This document shows positions 54,300-64,000 of a stretch of DNA of 64,000 nt, piece after piece. The DNA is taken from positions 434,001-498,000 of the forward strand of contig CANJKZ010000826.1 of the NCBI GenBank assembly GCA_947471745.1, read 5' to 3'. Both the position numbers and the translations under genes were made by a program. Position 1 is the first letter of the stretch. Every line of letters begins with the position of its first letter. The notes below the pieces were generated by a model. It was not told where the DNA came from. It was given only the letters and a program-made list of their open reading frames with translations, and did no database searches. The stretch comes from Closterium sp. Naga37s-1. Taxonomy: Eukaryota > Streptophyta > Zygnematophyceae > Desmidiales > Closteriaceae.

Positions 54300-55219
54300 G
54301 ATTTTTAATGGTTTAAACTGGCGCCAAAACTCTCCGGACTTTTCCTGTCAAGAATTTCAGGGGTTGGTGCTTCCTGCACCTGTTCCAAATTCAAACACCT
54401 ACCGTTTTAAACCGTCTTATAAATTACTCGTTTCGTGTACAACCTCTGTGTACCGTGAATCTGACCTCCCATACCATCCTTCCCACCATATGTGAATCTG
54501 ACAGAATTTGTCACCATCTGATCACAACAGAACGTCAGTCTCCTGCTGGATCAACTCGGCAACGAGAGGAGAGGAATGCAGCACTTAGGGCGCGTGTCTT
54601 TTGAAATTTAGGCCAAAGTTCATGTTTTTTAGTCGAATTTTTGCAATTGAACACAGGTCGACCTGTAGTCGACTATCTCGTCATTTCATTGTCGAGTCGC
54701 GTGTTCACCTTGACGTGGAGCACATGGCACAAGAAATGCTCGACTTTCAAAGGTCGAATTTGTACAGTAAAATCCGAGTCGCACCAAGTTTCGTAGGTTA
54801 CCCTGTCTATACAGTGAGTTCGTTAGCACTTTCAACTCTGGTAATCTGGCGCGACGTGGTTCGTAACCATCGCGAATCTCGCAGCTTCTTCGAAGAACAC
54901 ACGATTGGAGAAACGTGCTCGGGGATAGTCGAATGCGAGGTCGACCCTAGTTCAGTGTCCTTCTGTTTCAGCAACTTTGAGCTTGGACACACGTTCGTCG
55001 TCAATAGCTCTGTACGAAATTGACGAAGCTGGTTACCAGCAAAAGTTCGACCTTTTTTTCGAACTTCTACACCAAAAGACACGCGCCCTTATTCCTCAGT
55101 ATTCGCTAAGTGAAGTCTTCGTTAGGTTCTTGTTGCATTACGACGACGAGCTCTCGCGGATCCAGTCGGCCTTGAGTCCCGGCAGACAAAGGAATTAAAT
55201 ATCATCGCGACGCGCCACC
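54300..55219. other. 0.9 kb upstream of arsS without an assigned gene
   Basis: A 140-codon plus-strand frame (54601-55023) shows no domain. The stretch is unusually rich in GTCGA/TCGAC (54630-54960). It may contain the promoter and 5' UTR of arsS, whose first ATG is at 55220. Confidence 0.35.
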
Positions 55220-58200
55220 ATGTCTGCGTGTACTGCCCAAATCTCCTCCGTCTCCCCCGCCCGCTCCGCTTACTGGTCCAGTAACCGTAGCGCAGCCAGT
55301 AACCACGCCCGCGAATTTTCGCGAACCGTCGCGGGCGGCCTGTCCAGTAGGGCCGCGGTAAGTCAGTTAGAATTCGAGCAGTTAATTGGTTGACTTTTCT
55401 TCTAAGCGCATTAACAACCGTCGCTCGTAGTTACTGGAATTCACCTCGTCAATCAGCAGTTAAGCAGTTCTCTCGCGCTCAGCAACGCGCCAAGTGTTTA
55501 CCCCCCATCAGCGAGCCAACTTGACTCCCCTAAACCTCCCATGCCGTTTCCCCATCGGCGTTTTGAAATCCAAAGAAACCGACTCGATCGTTCTTCCCCC
55601 GTTTCCTGCTCCACTCGCTCCTCTCTTTTGCGAAGGACGTTCGGAGGACTGGCTCGAGGAATGGCAGAGCCAGGGCGGCGAGGCTGGTTCGGTGTGTGTC
55701 CGAGCCTAAACTGGAGGCTCGGTCTGCCGAGGAGGTGCTTGCATCTCAGCCGTCGTTTCTTCGCCACATCGCAGATCATGTGAGTGCAGATTTCAGAGTT
55801 GAATTGTTGCAACCATCATCCGTCCCACTCCCACTTCCCCTCCCACTCCCATTCCCACTCCCACTTCCCACTCTTACTCCCCACTCCCAATCCCACTCCC
55901 ACCCCCACTCCCACTCCCACTCCCACTCCCACTCCCACTCCCACTCCCACTCCCACTCCTGCTGCTTCCCTTCCCGCGTCTGCATTCATGTCTGTTGCGA
56001 CTTGTGAGGCGCCTAAACACTGTTGCTGCGTGCACCTTTTCGATCATGCATGCCCACTTGCCCACTTTCCCCCTTCCACCCCGCTCTTCTCCCTCTTCTC
56101 CCTCTTCTCCCTCCTCTTCCACTCTCCTCTCCCCTCCGCTCCCCTCCACGGTGGGAGGCTCCCTCCACCCCTCACCCCTTCCGCCCTCATCTCCCCCCTC
56201 AGGGCACACCCCCCTGCCCTTAACTCGTCGCACCACATCATTTGAGTCGACTCAAAACTCGTCGCACCACATTATTTGAGTCGACTCAAAAGCAGGCTCC
56301 CTCCACCCCTCACCCCTTCCGCCCTCCCCTCCCCCCTCAGGGTACACCCCCCTGCCCTTCACTCGTCACAAGGTGACTTTTGAGTCGACTCAAAAGCCAC
56401 CCCTCACCCCTTCCGCCCTCATCTCCCCCCTCAGGGCACACCCCTCTGCCCTTCACTCGTCGCATCACATCATCGAATCGCCACGCCGATGAACGGAATG
56501 CAGCCAGTCAGGCCTGTTAACGAGGTGACTTTTGAGTCGACTCAAAAGTCACCCCTTCACTCGTCGCATCACATCATCGACTCGACACGCCGATGATCGG
56601 AATGCATGCAGCCAGGCCTGCCAACCCCGCACGCGCTTCCCTCCCGCCATTCGTCACGTGTTTGAAGCAGTGTTTTCGGAGACGTCTCAAAACACTACTT
56701 CAAACTCTCGTCGCATCACATCATCGACTCGTCACGCCAATGAACGGAATGCATGCAGCCAGGCTTGCCAACCCCGCACGCGCTTCCCTCCCTCCATATT
56801 TCCCCTTCCTTGCCTGCCTCCTCTCCCTCTCCTCCCCCAGGGCACCAAGGTTCATGTTGGGAGTAGCAGCAAATTTCTGAGAAAACGCTTAGCAAACTAC
56901 GGCCATTTCTGATTCTTCAGGTGTACATCAGCTGGGGCCGCTGCAGATATTGTCGAACGCAGACAGGTGGGCTGCGGAGGCCTTACGTCCATCAACTTGC
57001 AGCCCACCTGTCCTCTCTTGACAGCAACTACGGCCGTTTCTGATTCTTCAGGTGTACATCAGCTGGGGCCGCTGCAGATATTTCCCTTCCTTGCCTGCCT
57101 CCTCTCCCTCCCCTCCCCCAGGGCACCTCCCTAATATTCACTCGCCGTGTCGTTGACACAGAGCAGATCAGCATCGGGCTGTACTGCAACCAGGCGTGCT
57201 CATCCCCCTCCTGTCTCCTTGCTTTTCCCTCCGCTCACTTTCTTCTCCCCTCTGGCCACCCCCCTCCCCTTCTCCCGGCGTGTCATTGAATATGTGCAGG
57301 TCAATATAGGCCTGTACTGCAACCAGGCGTGCTAAAACCCTCACAAGTCCCTCCCCCGCCTCGCATCCCATCAGGGTGCATATTCAGTGAAATCACTTTC
57401 GATATAGCACGCCTCGCATCCCATCCCATATAGCACGCCTCGCATCCCATCCCATATAGCACGCCTCGCATCCCATCCCATATAGCACGCCTCCCATCCC
57501 ATCCCATATAGCACGCCTCGCATCCCATCCCATATAGCACGCCTCGCATCCCATCAGGGTGCATATTCAATGAAATCACTTTTGAGAATTCTATCAGCAC
57601 GCCTCCCATCCCATCCCATATAGCACGCCTCCCATCCCATCCCATATAGCACGCCTCCCATCCCATCCCATATAGCACGCCTCCCATCCCATCCCATATA
57701 GCACGCCTCCCATCCCATCAGGGTGCATAGTCAATGACACGCCTGCTTGCAACAAGTCTCCCCTTTCTTCCCTCCTCTATGTCCCTCCCCTGCCTCCCAT
57801 CCCATCAGGGCACCCCTTTTTGAGGCGCCTCAAAAAATATAGGCCTGTACTGCAACCAGGCGTGCTAAAAACCTTTAGGCGTGTTATTGACAAGTCTCCC
57901 CTTACTTCCATCCTCTATGTCCCTCCCCCGCCTCCCATCCCATCAGGGCACCCCTCTGCCATTCACTCGCCGTGTCATTGAGACTGTTCAGGCCAACATC
58001 GGGCTCTACTGCAACCAGGCGTGCCATCCAACCCGCCTCCTCTCTCTTTCCCTTTCTTCCCCCTCCCTTCCACTCCCCGTCCCTCCCCTCGTCCTCCCTC
58101 CCCTGCAGGGCGCTCCCCTGCCTTTCACCCGTCGAGTCATTGAGACTGTTCAGGCCAACATCGGGCTCTACTGCAACCAGGCGTGTCAACACTGCCACGT

Positions 58201-61200
58201 GGACTCCTCACCGCTCAGAACCGAGATGATGGACCACAGAACAGCAGAGAGAGTGGTGAGTGATCTTTCTCTATCCCCAGACCCTGCAAGCCCCAGACCC
58301 TGCAAGCCCCAGACCCTGCAAGCCCCAGACCCTGCAAGCCCCAGACCCTGCAAGCCCCAAACCCTGCAAGCCCCAAACCCCCAGCTGAAAGCTTGATTAG
58401 GTCAACATAGGCCTGTACTGTACTGCAACCAACCAGGCGAGCCGGCACTGCCACGTGGACTCCTCCCCTCTGCGGACTGAGATGATGGATCACAGAACGG
58501 CAGAGAGAGTGGTGAGTGCTGGAACACCGTATAGGCCAGTGCTTGCTTACTGTCTCTCCTCTTTCAACAAGCCAGCAGCAGTGGCACGTGCACTCCTCCC
58601 CTCTGAGAACCGAGATGATGGATCACAGAACGGCAGAGAGGGTGGTGAGTGACCTCCCTATCCCAACCAGCATTGAAGCCCTACCAGCTAGCCTGTACTG
58701 TTCTGCAACCAACCAGGCGTGCCAGCACTGCCACGTGGACTCCTCCCCGCTCAGAACCGAGATGATGGATCATAGAACGGCAGAGAGGGTGGTGAGTGAT
58801 CTCCCTGTTCCGTCAACAAGCCAAGCCAGCACTGCTATGGGCTCTGTCTGCTCTCCTCCCCTCTCAGAACCGAGATGATGGATCATAGAACAGCAGAGAG
58901 AGTGGTGAGAGCACCCATCCCAGCCAGCAGTGAAACCCGAAGCCTTACCCCCAAGCCCCAAACCCTAAGCCCCAAGCTTGAAGCCTGTACTGCAACCAGG
59001 CATGCCAGCACTGCCACGTTGACTCCTCCTCTCTGTGAACCGAGATGATGGATCATAGAACGGCAGAGAGAGTGGTGAGAGCATTCACAATGCGGCTAGC
59101 CCTACCTATACACGCTAAGCTGCGACCCACCCACTGCCCGATTTTCCCTGAAGCCCAAGCTTCAAGCTTCAAACCCCAATTCTTAAGTTTGAAGCCTCAA
59201 CCCTAGCACGCCTTCCTTCCCCTCTCCACTCCTCGCCCCCTTCCGCCCCCCCCTTCCCTCCCCCACTTTTCAATCCAATCCCCTGCAGGTGCAGCTGGTG
59301 TCAGGTTGCCCAAGTGTGCCCTTTATGGAAACATCCTGCAGGCAGGTCTTTCAGGAAACGTGTCCCACGCCCCCTCTCTCCCCATTTTTTTTCCCCTTCC
59401 GCTCCCCCTTCCCTCCCCCATTTTTCAATCCAATCCCCTTGCAGGTGCAGCTGGTGTCATCCTGTCCAAGTGTGCGCTGTGTTGACCTCACAGGGGGGGC
59501 ACCTGAGCTTAACCCTGAGTTCAGGTGAGAACAACAGAGGGGCTTAGCCTCAGGTGGTTTCATTAATGCGGGGAGGAACCTGAGCAATCAACTAGTCAGG
59601 TTTGATCGTTGCTTGCGGGTGGAAGCCTAGGTTACAATGCGAGTGACTTCTCAGGTATCTGTTCAGGTGGCCAAAGTTTTTCATGATGAAGCGGTTAGAG
59701 TGCGCAAGTATCTGCGCGAAGATTGACTGCAAGGAATCTGAATGGGCAAGGAGGTGATTCAATGATTGACTGAAATGCAATCATTGCAAACGCACTGAAA
59801 TACATGCCACTGCCGCCATCCCATACCTCTCCACTGCATCTCACCGCACTGCACCTCCAGGTACCTGGTCACAGAGGCACGCAGAATGGGCAAGGAGGTG
59901 ATCGACCGCTGCAACCTCACTGTGCTGTTTGAGCCGGGGCAAGAGGTGAGGAGAGGGGAGGGTAGGGGAGGGTAGGGGATGAGGTTGGGAGTAAGGAGCT
60001 GAGAGTGGGGAGACGTGAATGCGGGCAAGGAGGTGATCGACCGCTGCAACCTCACTGTTCTGTTCGAGCCGGGGCAGGAGGTGAGGAGGGGTGAGGAGGG
60101 GTGAGGAGGGGTGAGGAGAGATGAGAGTAGTTGACGTGGATGGAGTGTGTGTACCAGTGCAGTAAGGGTGAGGAGATAAGGTGATTGATTCCCTGCTTCC
60201 CTTTGTGTGTGTCTCCCATGCGTATATATGCATGTGAGCAGGGTTTGGCAGAGTTCCTGGCGGCCAATCAGGTCCATGTGACTGCTGAGCCATCTCATTT
60301 CTTCCGTTTCCCTTCCATCCATGGATACATGCGTGTCTGAGCAGGATTTGGCAGAGTTCCTGGCAGGCGATCACGTGCATGTGGTGGCATTGCTCCCACG
60401 TCTCACGCCCACTGCCTGTCTGCCTCCCTGTGTGCATGCATGTGTTTGTGTGTGTGCGTGCGTGCGTGCGTGCGTGTGTGTTTCCCGTGTGTGGATCTGT
60501 CTGAGTAGGATTTGGCAGAATTCCTGGCAGCCAATCAGGTGCATGTGGTGGCGTCTCTCCCGTGCTACTCTGCTGATAACGTCAACAAGCAGGTATGCGC
60601 TTCATGCATAGAGCTGGTTGCTGTCAGGGTTGGGGGGGGATGGCTGTCAGTCAGGGTGGTAACCCTTCATCAGCTGATTATGTCAACAAGCAGGTATGCC
60701 CTTCATGCACTGGGTGGAAGACAGCGTGGGCGGGTTTGGTGAGTGGAGGGCCTTTATCAGTTGGTGTGGGTGGGGGGTTGTTGTTAGGGGGGAGTATTTG
60801 ACCTCTGCATCAAGCATCAACAGCGCCTCACCCAACGGCGCTTCACCCAACGGCGCAGCGGCGCTTCACCCATGCATATTCTCTCCTTCCTCCCGCACCT
60901 GTATCCCCCCGCTTGCTCATATCCTCCTCTCTCAACGCGTGCTGGTGGGAAACAGAGGGGAGGGGGAGTGTTTGACCTCAGCATCAAGGCGCTTCACCCC
61001 CCTTCATGCGTATCGAACATTCCCTCCTTCCTCCCGCACCTGTACCCCTTCTCCCTTTGCTCATATCCCCCTCTGTCAATGCGTGTATGTGTGCATCAGA
61101 GGGGAGGGGGAGTGTTCGACCTCAGCATCAGGGCGCTTCAGCTTCTCAACGGCCTGGGGTAGGTGCAATGGAATGCAGTGCGGTGTAGTGCGCTGCAGTG

Positions 61201-64000
61201 GGTTGCAGAAGTGCAGTCTTCGTGTTTGCTGGTTGCTAGCTCAGCATCAGAGCGCTTCAGCCTCTCAGGTGCAGTGGAATGCAGTGCGGTGTGCTGGTGT
61301 GTGATGCAGTGGGGTGGGGTGCAATGCGTTTAATTCGTTTGTCGACTAAAAAAAGTGCTCGGTGCAGTGGGATGCAATGTGATTGAGTGCGAGTTTTGTG
61401 GAATGGAGTACGGTGCAGTGCAGTGTAGGGCTGGCTAGCTGAAAGCCTTTTGAACTGATTCTCTGACAAGTCACTTGCTCAAAAGTTAGAGATGAGTGCG
61501 GTGAGATGCGTGTGTGCGGCCGCTCACGAGCTCAGGGCCGAGTGCGGTGGAATGCGATGGGATGCGATGCTGTTGGGGGGGAACCGAGTGCAAATGGGAT
61601 GTACAGTGGCATCTGCAAAGGGTCTTTCAAGTATAGGATTGATACTGTCTAATCCTATAAGTTCTTCTTAATCCTGTCTAATTTTTTTAGTTGACTCAAA
61701 CAACCAATTCGACTTGATTTTGTCTAGATTCTATTATTTTGGAAGGAGACTGTTTTTTCCTTCCGTTGACCCTTGATCCTTCCCGTAGCATCCTCCCTTG
61801 CCGAACCTGCATTTCAGGTACGGCAAGGAAGGCTCGGGTTTGGTGCTAGACCTGGTGTACAACCCGGTTGGCCCGTTCCTCCCCCCTGCTCAAGCCAAGC
61901 TGGAGGAAGCATACAAGGTGAGACGAGACGAGAAGGGGTGTGGTAAGGTGCGGTGGGGTGGGGTGGGGTGGGATGGGATGGGATGGGCTGGGATGGGATG
62001 GGATGGGATAGGATGGGATGGGATGGGATGGGATGGGATGGGTTGGGATGGGATGGGACGGGATGGGGTGGGGTGGGGTAGGGTGGGATGAGATGAGATG
62101 GGATTTGATGTGCTGCTGCTGGGAACCCTTACCCTTCCAAGCCCCTCCATACCTCCCCATACCCTTCTCTGAGCGAGTTGATGCCATGCTATAGCATATC
62201 GTTCAACCAGCAGTCTCCTTTCCCCCTTTCCTAACACCTCCACTGTCCCATACCTCTCCATAACCCTCCCCACCCCTCAATACCACTCCATCCATACCTC
62301 TCAGAGCGAGCTGATGTCATGCTATGGCATATCGTTCAACAGCCTTTTCACCATCACCAACATGCCTGTCAAGAGGTGCGTGGTAGGTCGAGTTGGTAAT
62401 GAGTGGTGAGCAGTGGTGAACAGGGATGAACAGGGGTGAACAGGGGTGAACAGGGGTGGACAGGGGTGAACAGGGGTGAACAGGGGTGAACAGAGCTGGA
62501 GCGGAGGGTGGTATTCAGTGCATATCGCTGAACAGCCTCTTCACCATCACCAACATGCCTGTCAAGAGGTGAGTGGTCGGTAGGCAGTGAAGTGAGCGGT
62601 GAACAGGGGTGAACAGGGATGAACAGAGCTGGAGGGGAGGTGATAATCAGTGCATATCGTTCAACAGCCTGTTCACTAACATGCCTGTCAAGAGGTGAGT
62701 GGTAAAGAGCAGGTGTGAATGGGGGTGAACTGAGGTGAAGAGAGGTAAAGAGAGGTTTGATGGGTGGTGAACAGAGAGTATCGTTCAACAGCCTTTTAAC
62801 CATCACCAACATGCCTGTCAAGAGGTGAGTGGTGAGTGGATGTTGGGTGGTGCGTGGTGAGCAGGGGTGAACAGGGGTACATAGAGGTGTGGTGTGGGTG
62901 GTGAGCAGGGGTGAACAGGGGTACATAGAGGTGTGGTGTGGGTGGTGAGCAGGGGTGAACAGGGGTACATAGAGGTGTGGTGTGGGTGGTGAGCAGGGGT
63001 GAACAGGGGTACATAGAGGTGTGGTGTGGGTGGTGAGCAGGGGTGAACAGGGGTACATAGAGGTGTGGTGTGGGTGGTGAGCAGGGGTGAACAGGGGTAC
63101 ATAGAGGTGTGGTGTGGGTGGTGAGCAGGGGTGAACAGGGGTACATAGAGGTGTGGTGTGGGTGGTGAGCAGGGTTGAACGGAGGTACAGAGAGGTGTGG
63201 TGGGGGGTGGTGAGCATAGCATATCATTCAACAGCCTGTTCGCCGTCACCAACATGCCTGTCAAGAGGTGATTATCGGACAGAGATGAAGAGAGGTGTTT
63301 GGTGGTGAGTGGTTGACAGAGGTGAGCAGGGTTGAGCAGAGGTGCCTGTCAAGAGGTGAGGGTTGGGCAGGCACAGCTGCTGCTTCACCAACATGCCTTC
63401 ACCAGCCAGGCACAGCTGCTGCTTTCATCATTCCATGCATTCACCAGCCAGGCACAGCTGCTGCTTTCATCATTCCATGCATTCACCAGCCAGGCACAGC
63501 TGCTGCTTTCATCATTCCATGCATTCACCAGCCAAGCACAGCTGCTGCTTTCATCATTCCATGCATTCACCAGCCAGGCACAGCTGCTGCTTTCATCATT
63601 CCATGCATTCACCAGCCAGGCACAGCTGCTGCTTTCATCATTCCATGCATTCACCAGCCAGGCACAGCTGCTGCTTTCATCATTCCATGCATTCACCAGC
63701 CAGGCACAGCTGCTGCTTTCATCATTCCATGCATTCACCAGCCAGGCACAGCTGCTGCTTTCATCATTCCATGCATTCACCAGCCAGGCACAGCTGCTGC
63801 TTTCATCATTCCATGCATTCACCAGCCAGGCACAGCTGCTGCTTTCATCATTCCATGCATTCACCAGCCAGGCACAGCTGCTGCTTTCATCATTCCATGC
63901 ATTCACCAGCCAGGCACAGCTGCTGCTTTCATCATTCCATGCATTCACCAGCCAGGCACAGCTGCTGCTTTCATCATTCCATGCATTCACCAGCCAGGCA
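55220..64000 (+). CDS. arsS: Arsenosugar-type radical SAM protein (ArsS), partial; C-terminal part beyond the window
   Basis: Recognised exons are 55220-55357 (46 residues, Ser/Ala/Arg-rich, transit-peptide-like), one ending at 55779 ([20 protein letters not shown]; 5' limit unclear), 58109-58255 ([17 protein letters not shown], then [20 protein letters not shown] with the radical SAM CX3CX2C cluster), 59445-59524 ([14 protein letters not shown]), 59861-59945 ([17 protein letters not shown]), 60509-60592 ([20 protein letters not shown]), 61100-61158 ([16 protein letters not shown]), 61818-61917 ([19 protein letters not shown]) and 62305-62375 ([20 protein letters not shown]). Phases agree at every junction that could be checked. 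Motif order matches the radical SAM/Cys-rich (DUF3641) family linked to arsenosugar synthesis in cyanobacteria and algae; the Cys-rich C-terminus would follow. A plastid location is an inference from the leader. Confidence 0.83.
55838..55966. repeat. CCCACTCCCACT minisatellite
   Basis: The 6-bp unit TCCCAC is repeated about 20 times in an early arsS intron. Confidence 0.95.
56200..57110 (+). repeat. Array of degenerate arsS exon copies with palindromes
   Basis: Fragments starting CAGGGCACACCCC or CAGGGTACACCCC and ending at CACTCGTC (the TPLPFTRR part of the radical SAM exon) recur near 56203, 56339, 56437 and 56560. They are separated by GAGTCGACTC cores at 56243, 56281, 56381 and 56530, and by a larger imperfect palindrome with a GAGACGTCTC core near 56684. 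A 200-bp block with GTGTACATCAGCTGGGGCCG is also duplicated (56920 and 57050). None of these copies encodes the full cluster motif. Confidence 0.75.
57119..58255 (+). repeat. arsS radical SAM exon: about five copies
   Basis: Copies containing IGLYCNQAC lie at 57119-57201, 57256-57333, 57838-57870 (fragment), 57947-58026 and 58109-58255. Only the last reads through both parts of the CX3CX2C motif into [12 protein letters not shown]. The first has TSLIFTRRV and a changed middle (VDTEQISIG). Confidence 0.8.
57400..57725. repeat. Minisatellite with CATATAGCACGCCTC units
   Basis: About twelve copies of a 24-26-bp unit (CATCCCATCCCATATAGCACG) are split into two blocks by a copy of AGGGTGCATATTCAATGAAATC and a partial GAGAATTCT core at 57579. 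It lies between arsS exon copies. Confidence 0.93.
58400..59075 (+). repeat. Five further copies of the second half of the radical SAM exon
   Basis: The segment encoding [22 protein letters not shown] plus its GTGAGT or GTGAGA donor recurs near 58450, 58582, 58725, 58845 and 59005. Several keep part of GLYCNQAC upstream. Copies lacking an acceptor are unlikely to be spliced. A 16-bp repeat (CCCCAGACCCTGCAAG) lies at 58280-58380. Confidence 0.85.
59282..59524 (+). repeat. arsS DLTGG exon, two copies
   Basis: 59290-59370 is a defective copy ([12 protein letters not shown]) that loses the frame before DLTGG. 59445-59524 is the functional one, with [14 protein letters not shown] ending in phase 2 before GTGAGA. 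DLTGG is the radical SAM GGE-like motif of this family. Confidence 0.82.
59861..60081 (+). repeat. arsS exon for [17 protein letters not shown], two copies
   Basis: 59861-59945 has a CTCCAG acceptor and continues arginine 27 of the previous exon correctly. A second copy at 60027-60081 lacks the acceptor part. Between them and beyond are GGTAGGGGA and GGGGTGAGGA minisatellites. Confidence 0.85.
60237..60692 (+). repeat. arsS exon for [20 protein letters not shown], four copies
   Basis: Copies start near 60241 ([13 protein letters not shown]), 60345 ([13 protein letters not shown]) and 60509 (complete, 28 codons), and a tail copy lies near 60676 (NVNKQ). The first two have no donor after VHV. 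A GTGCGTGC microsatellite separates copies 2 and 3. Confidence 0.85.
60791..61265 (+). repeat. arsS exon for [19 protein letters not shown], four copies
   Basis: Copies are at about 60791, 60955, 61100-61158 (complete, phase 2, GTAGGT donor) and 61240. The first is disrupted ([12 protein letters not shown]). Confidence 0.85.
61818..61917 (+). CDS. arsS exon for [18 protein letters not shown]
   Basis: The 100-nt exon runs from a TTTCAG acceptor to ATACAAG before GTGAGA. It is single-copy. NPVGP is a family signature. A GGGAT microsatellite (61955-62095) follows in the intron. Confidence 0.87.
62185..63270 (+). repeat. arsS exon for [16 protein letters not shown], six copies
   Basis: 62305-62375 is complete ([14 protein letters not shown] onward, phase 2). 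Partial copies beginning at the CATATCG/ATATCG point lie near 62190, 62520, 62655, 62780 and 63217, each ending GTCAAGAGGTGAG. The partial copies lack the AG acceptor. Confidence 0.85.
62857..63200. repeat. 44-bp tandem repeat
   Basis: About seven units start GTGAGCAGGGGTGAACAGGG, with an exact 44-bp period and few differences. The array lies in the arsS intron. Confidence 0.95.
63378..64000. repeat. 42-bp tandem repeat reaching the window end
   Basis: About fifteen units with CAGCTGCTGCTTTCATCATT are nearly identical (one has CCAAGCACAG). The 42-bp period keeps a minus-strand frame open that repeats [14 protein letters not shown]; this follows from the period and is not evidence of a gene. 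The units begin next to a CCTTCACCAGCCAG sequence after the last partial arsS exon copy. Confidence 0.95.

Noticed and set aside
5660..57840. The palindromes as cloning linkers (their centres include EcoRI, SalI, AatII and NarI sites)
   Set aside because: A self-complementary N4 flanked by G and C always gives a six-base restriction-type site. The arms extend into locus-specific sequence and duplicated flanks, which linkers would not. Raw reads should still be checked.
63385..63990. A 201-codon frame of repeated [14 protein letters not shown]
   Set aside because: The 42-bp period of an intronic minisatellite forces an open frame; there is no start context, no non-repeat sequence and no homology.
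63378..64000. CRISPR-like array
   Set aside because: The repeats are head-to-tail 42-bp units without unique spacers, in a eukaryotic intron.

Overview
The window looks like nuclear DNA of a green-lineage eukaryote, most likely a streptophyte alga; species-level placement is a guess. The evidence is multi-exon genes with GT-AG introns whose phases agree across a whole gene, a plant-type tRNA-His gene, a Ty1/copia element and a TRIM element primed by initiator tRNA-Met, F-box/LRR genes, and a DIRS/PAT-type tyrosine-recombinase retrotransposon of the kind known from green algae. The DNA is full of micro- and minisatellites, and most open frames here are shadows of those repeats.

Layout. 1-2.6 kb: 5' part of a copia element on the minus strand. 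2.9-20.5 kb (+): a complete glucokinase-regulatory-protein-like (GCKR/MurQ, double SIS-domain) gene. Thirteen exons with matching phases sum to 3171 nt (1056 aa), and most of them lie in tandem arrays of extra exon copies. 20.7-26.8 kb (-): a decayed PAT-type DIRS element with split direct repeats, with a 345-bp TRIM inserted in its gag region. 26.8-30.6 kb: no recognisable gene; a foldback element at 28.9-29.5 kb. 30.7-33.1 kb (+): last exon of a glutamine-rich protein gene. 33.6-34.2 kb: LRR gene remnant (-) and a CCATA satellite. 34.3-38.7 kb (-): exons 1-4 of a second GCKR-like copy. 39.4-42.0 kb (+): intact F-box/LRR gene. 42.1-50.6 kb (-): exons 8-13 (lacking the C-terminus) of a GCKR-like copy. 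51.8-53.9 kb (+): a broken F-box/LRR paralog. 54.2 kb (-): tRNA-His. 55.2 kb to the window end (+): an arsenosugar-type radical SAM gene (arsS), also with tandemly repeated exons, running off the edge.

The most unusual feature is a family of short palindromes, TTTTGAG-NNNN-CTCAAAA, in which the central four bases are nearly always self-complementary (TCGA, ACGT, GCGC or AATT). They are scattered over the whole window, and at most well-resolved sites they lie exactly at the junction between two copies of a tandem duplication. The best preserved are symmetric 50-bp elements ending in CACG. I found no description of this that I can recall. It may mark, or cause, the local duplications that multiplied exons in the GCKR-like and arsS genes.

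The genes do not form a pathway that I can see. The GCKR-like and F-box/LRR genes are linked as a divergent pair that has been duplicated, inverted and partly lost.
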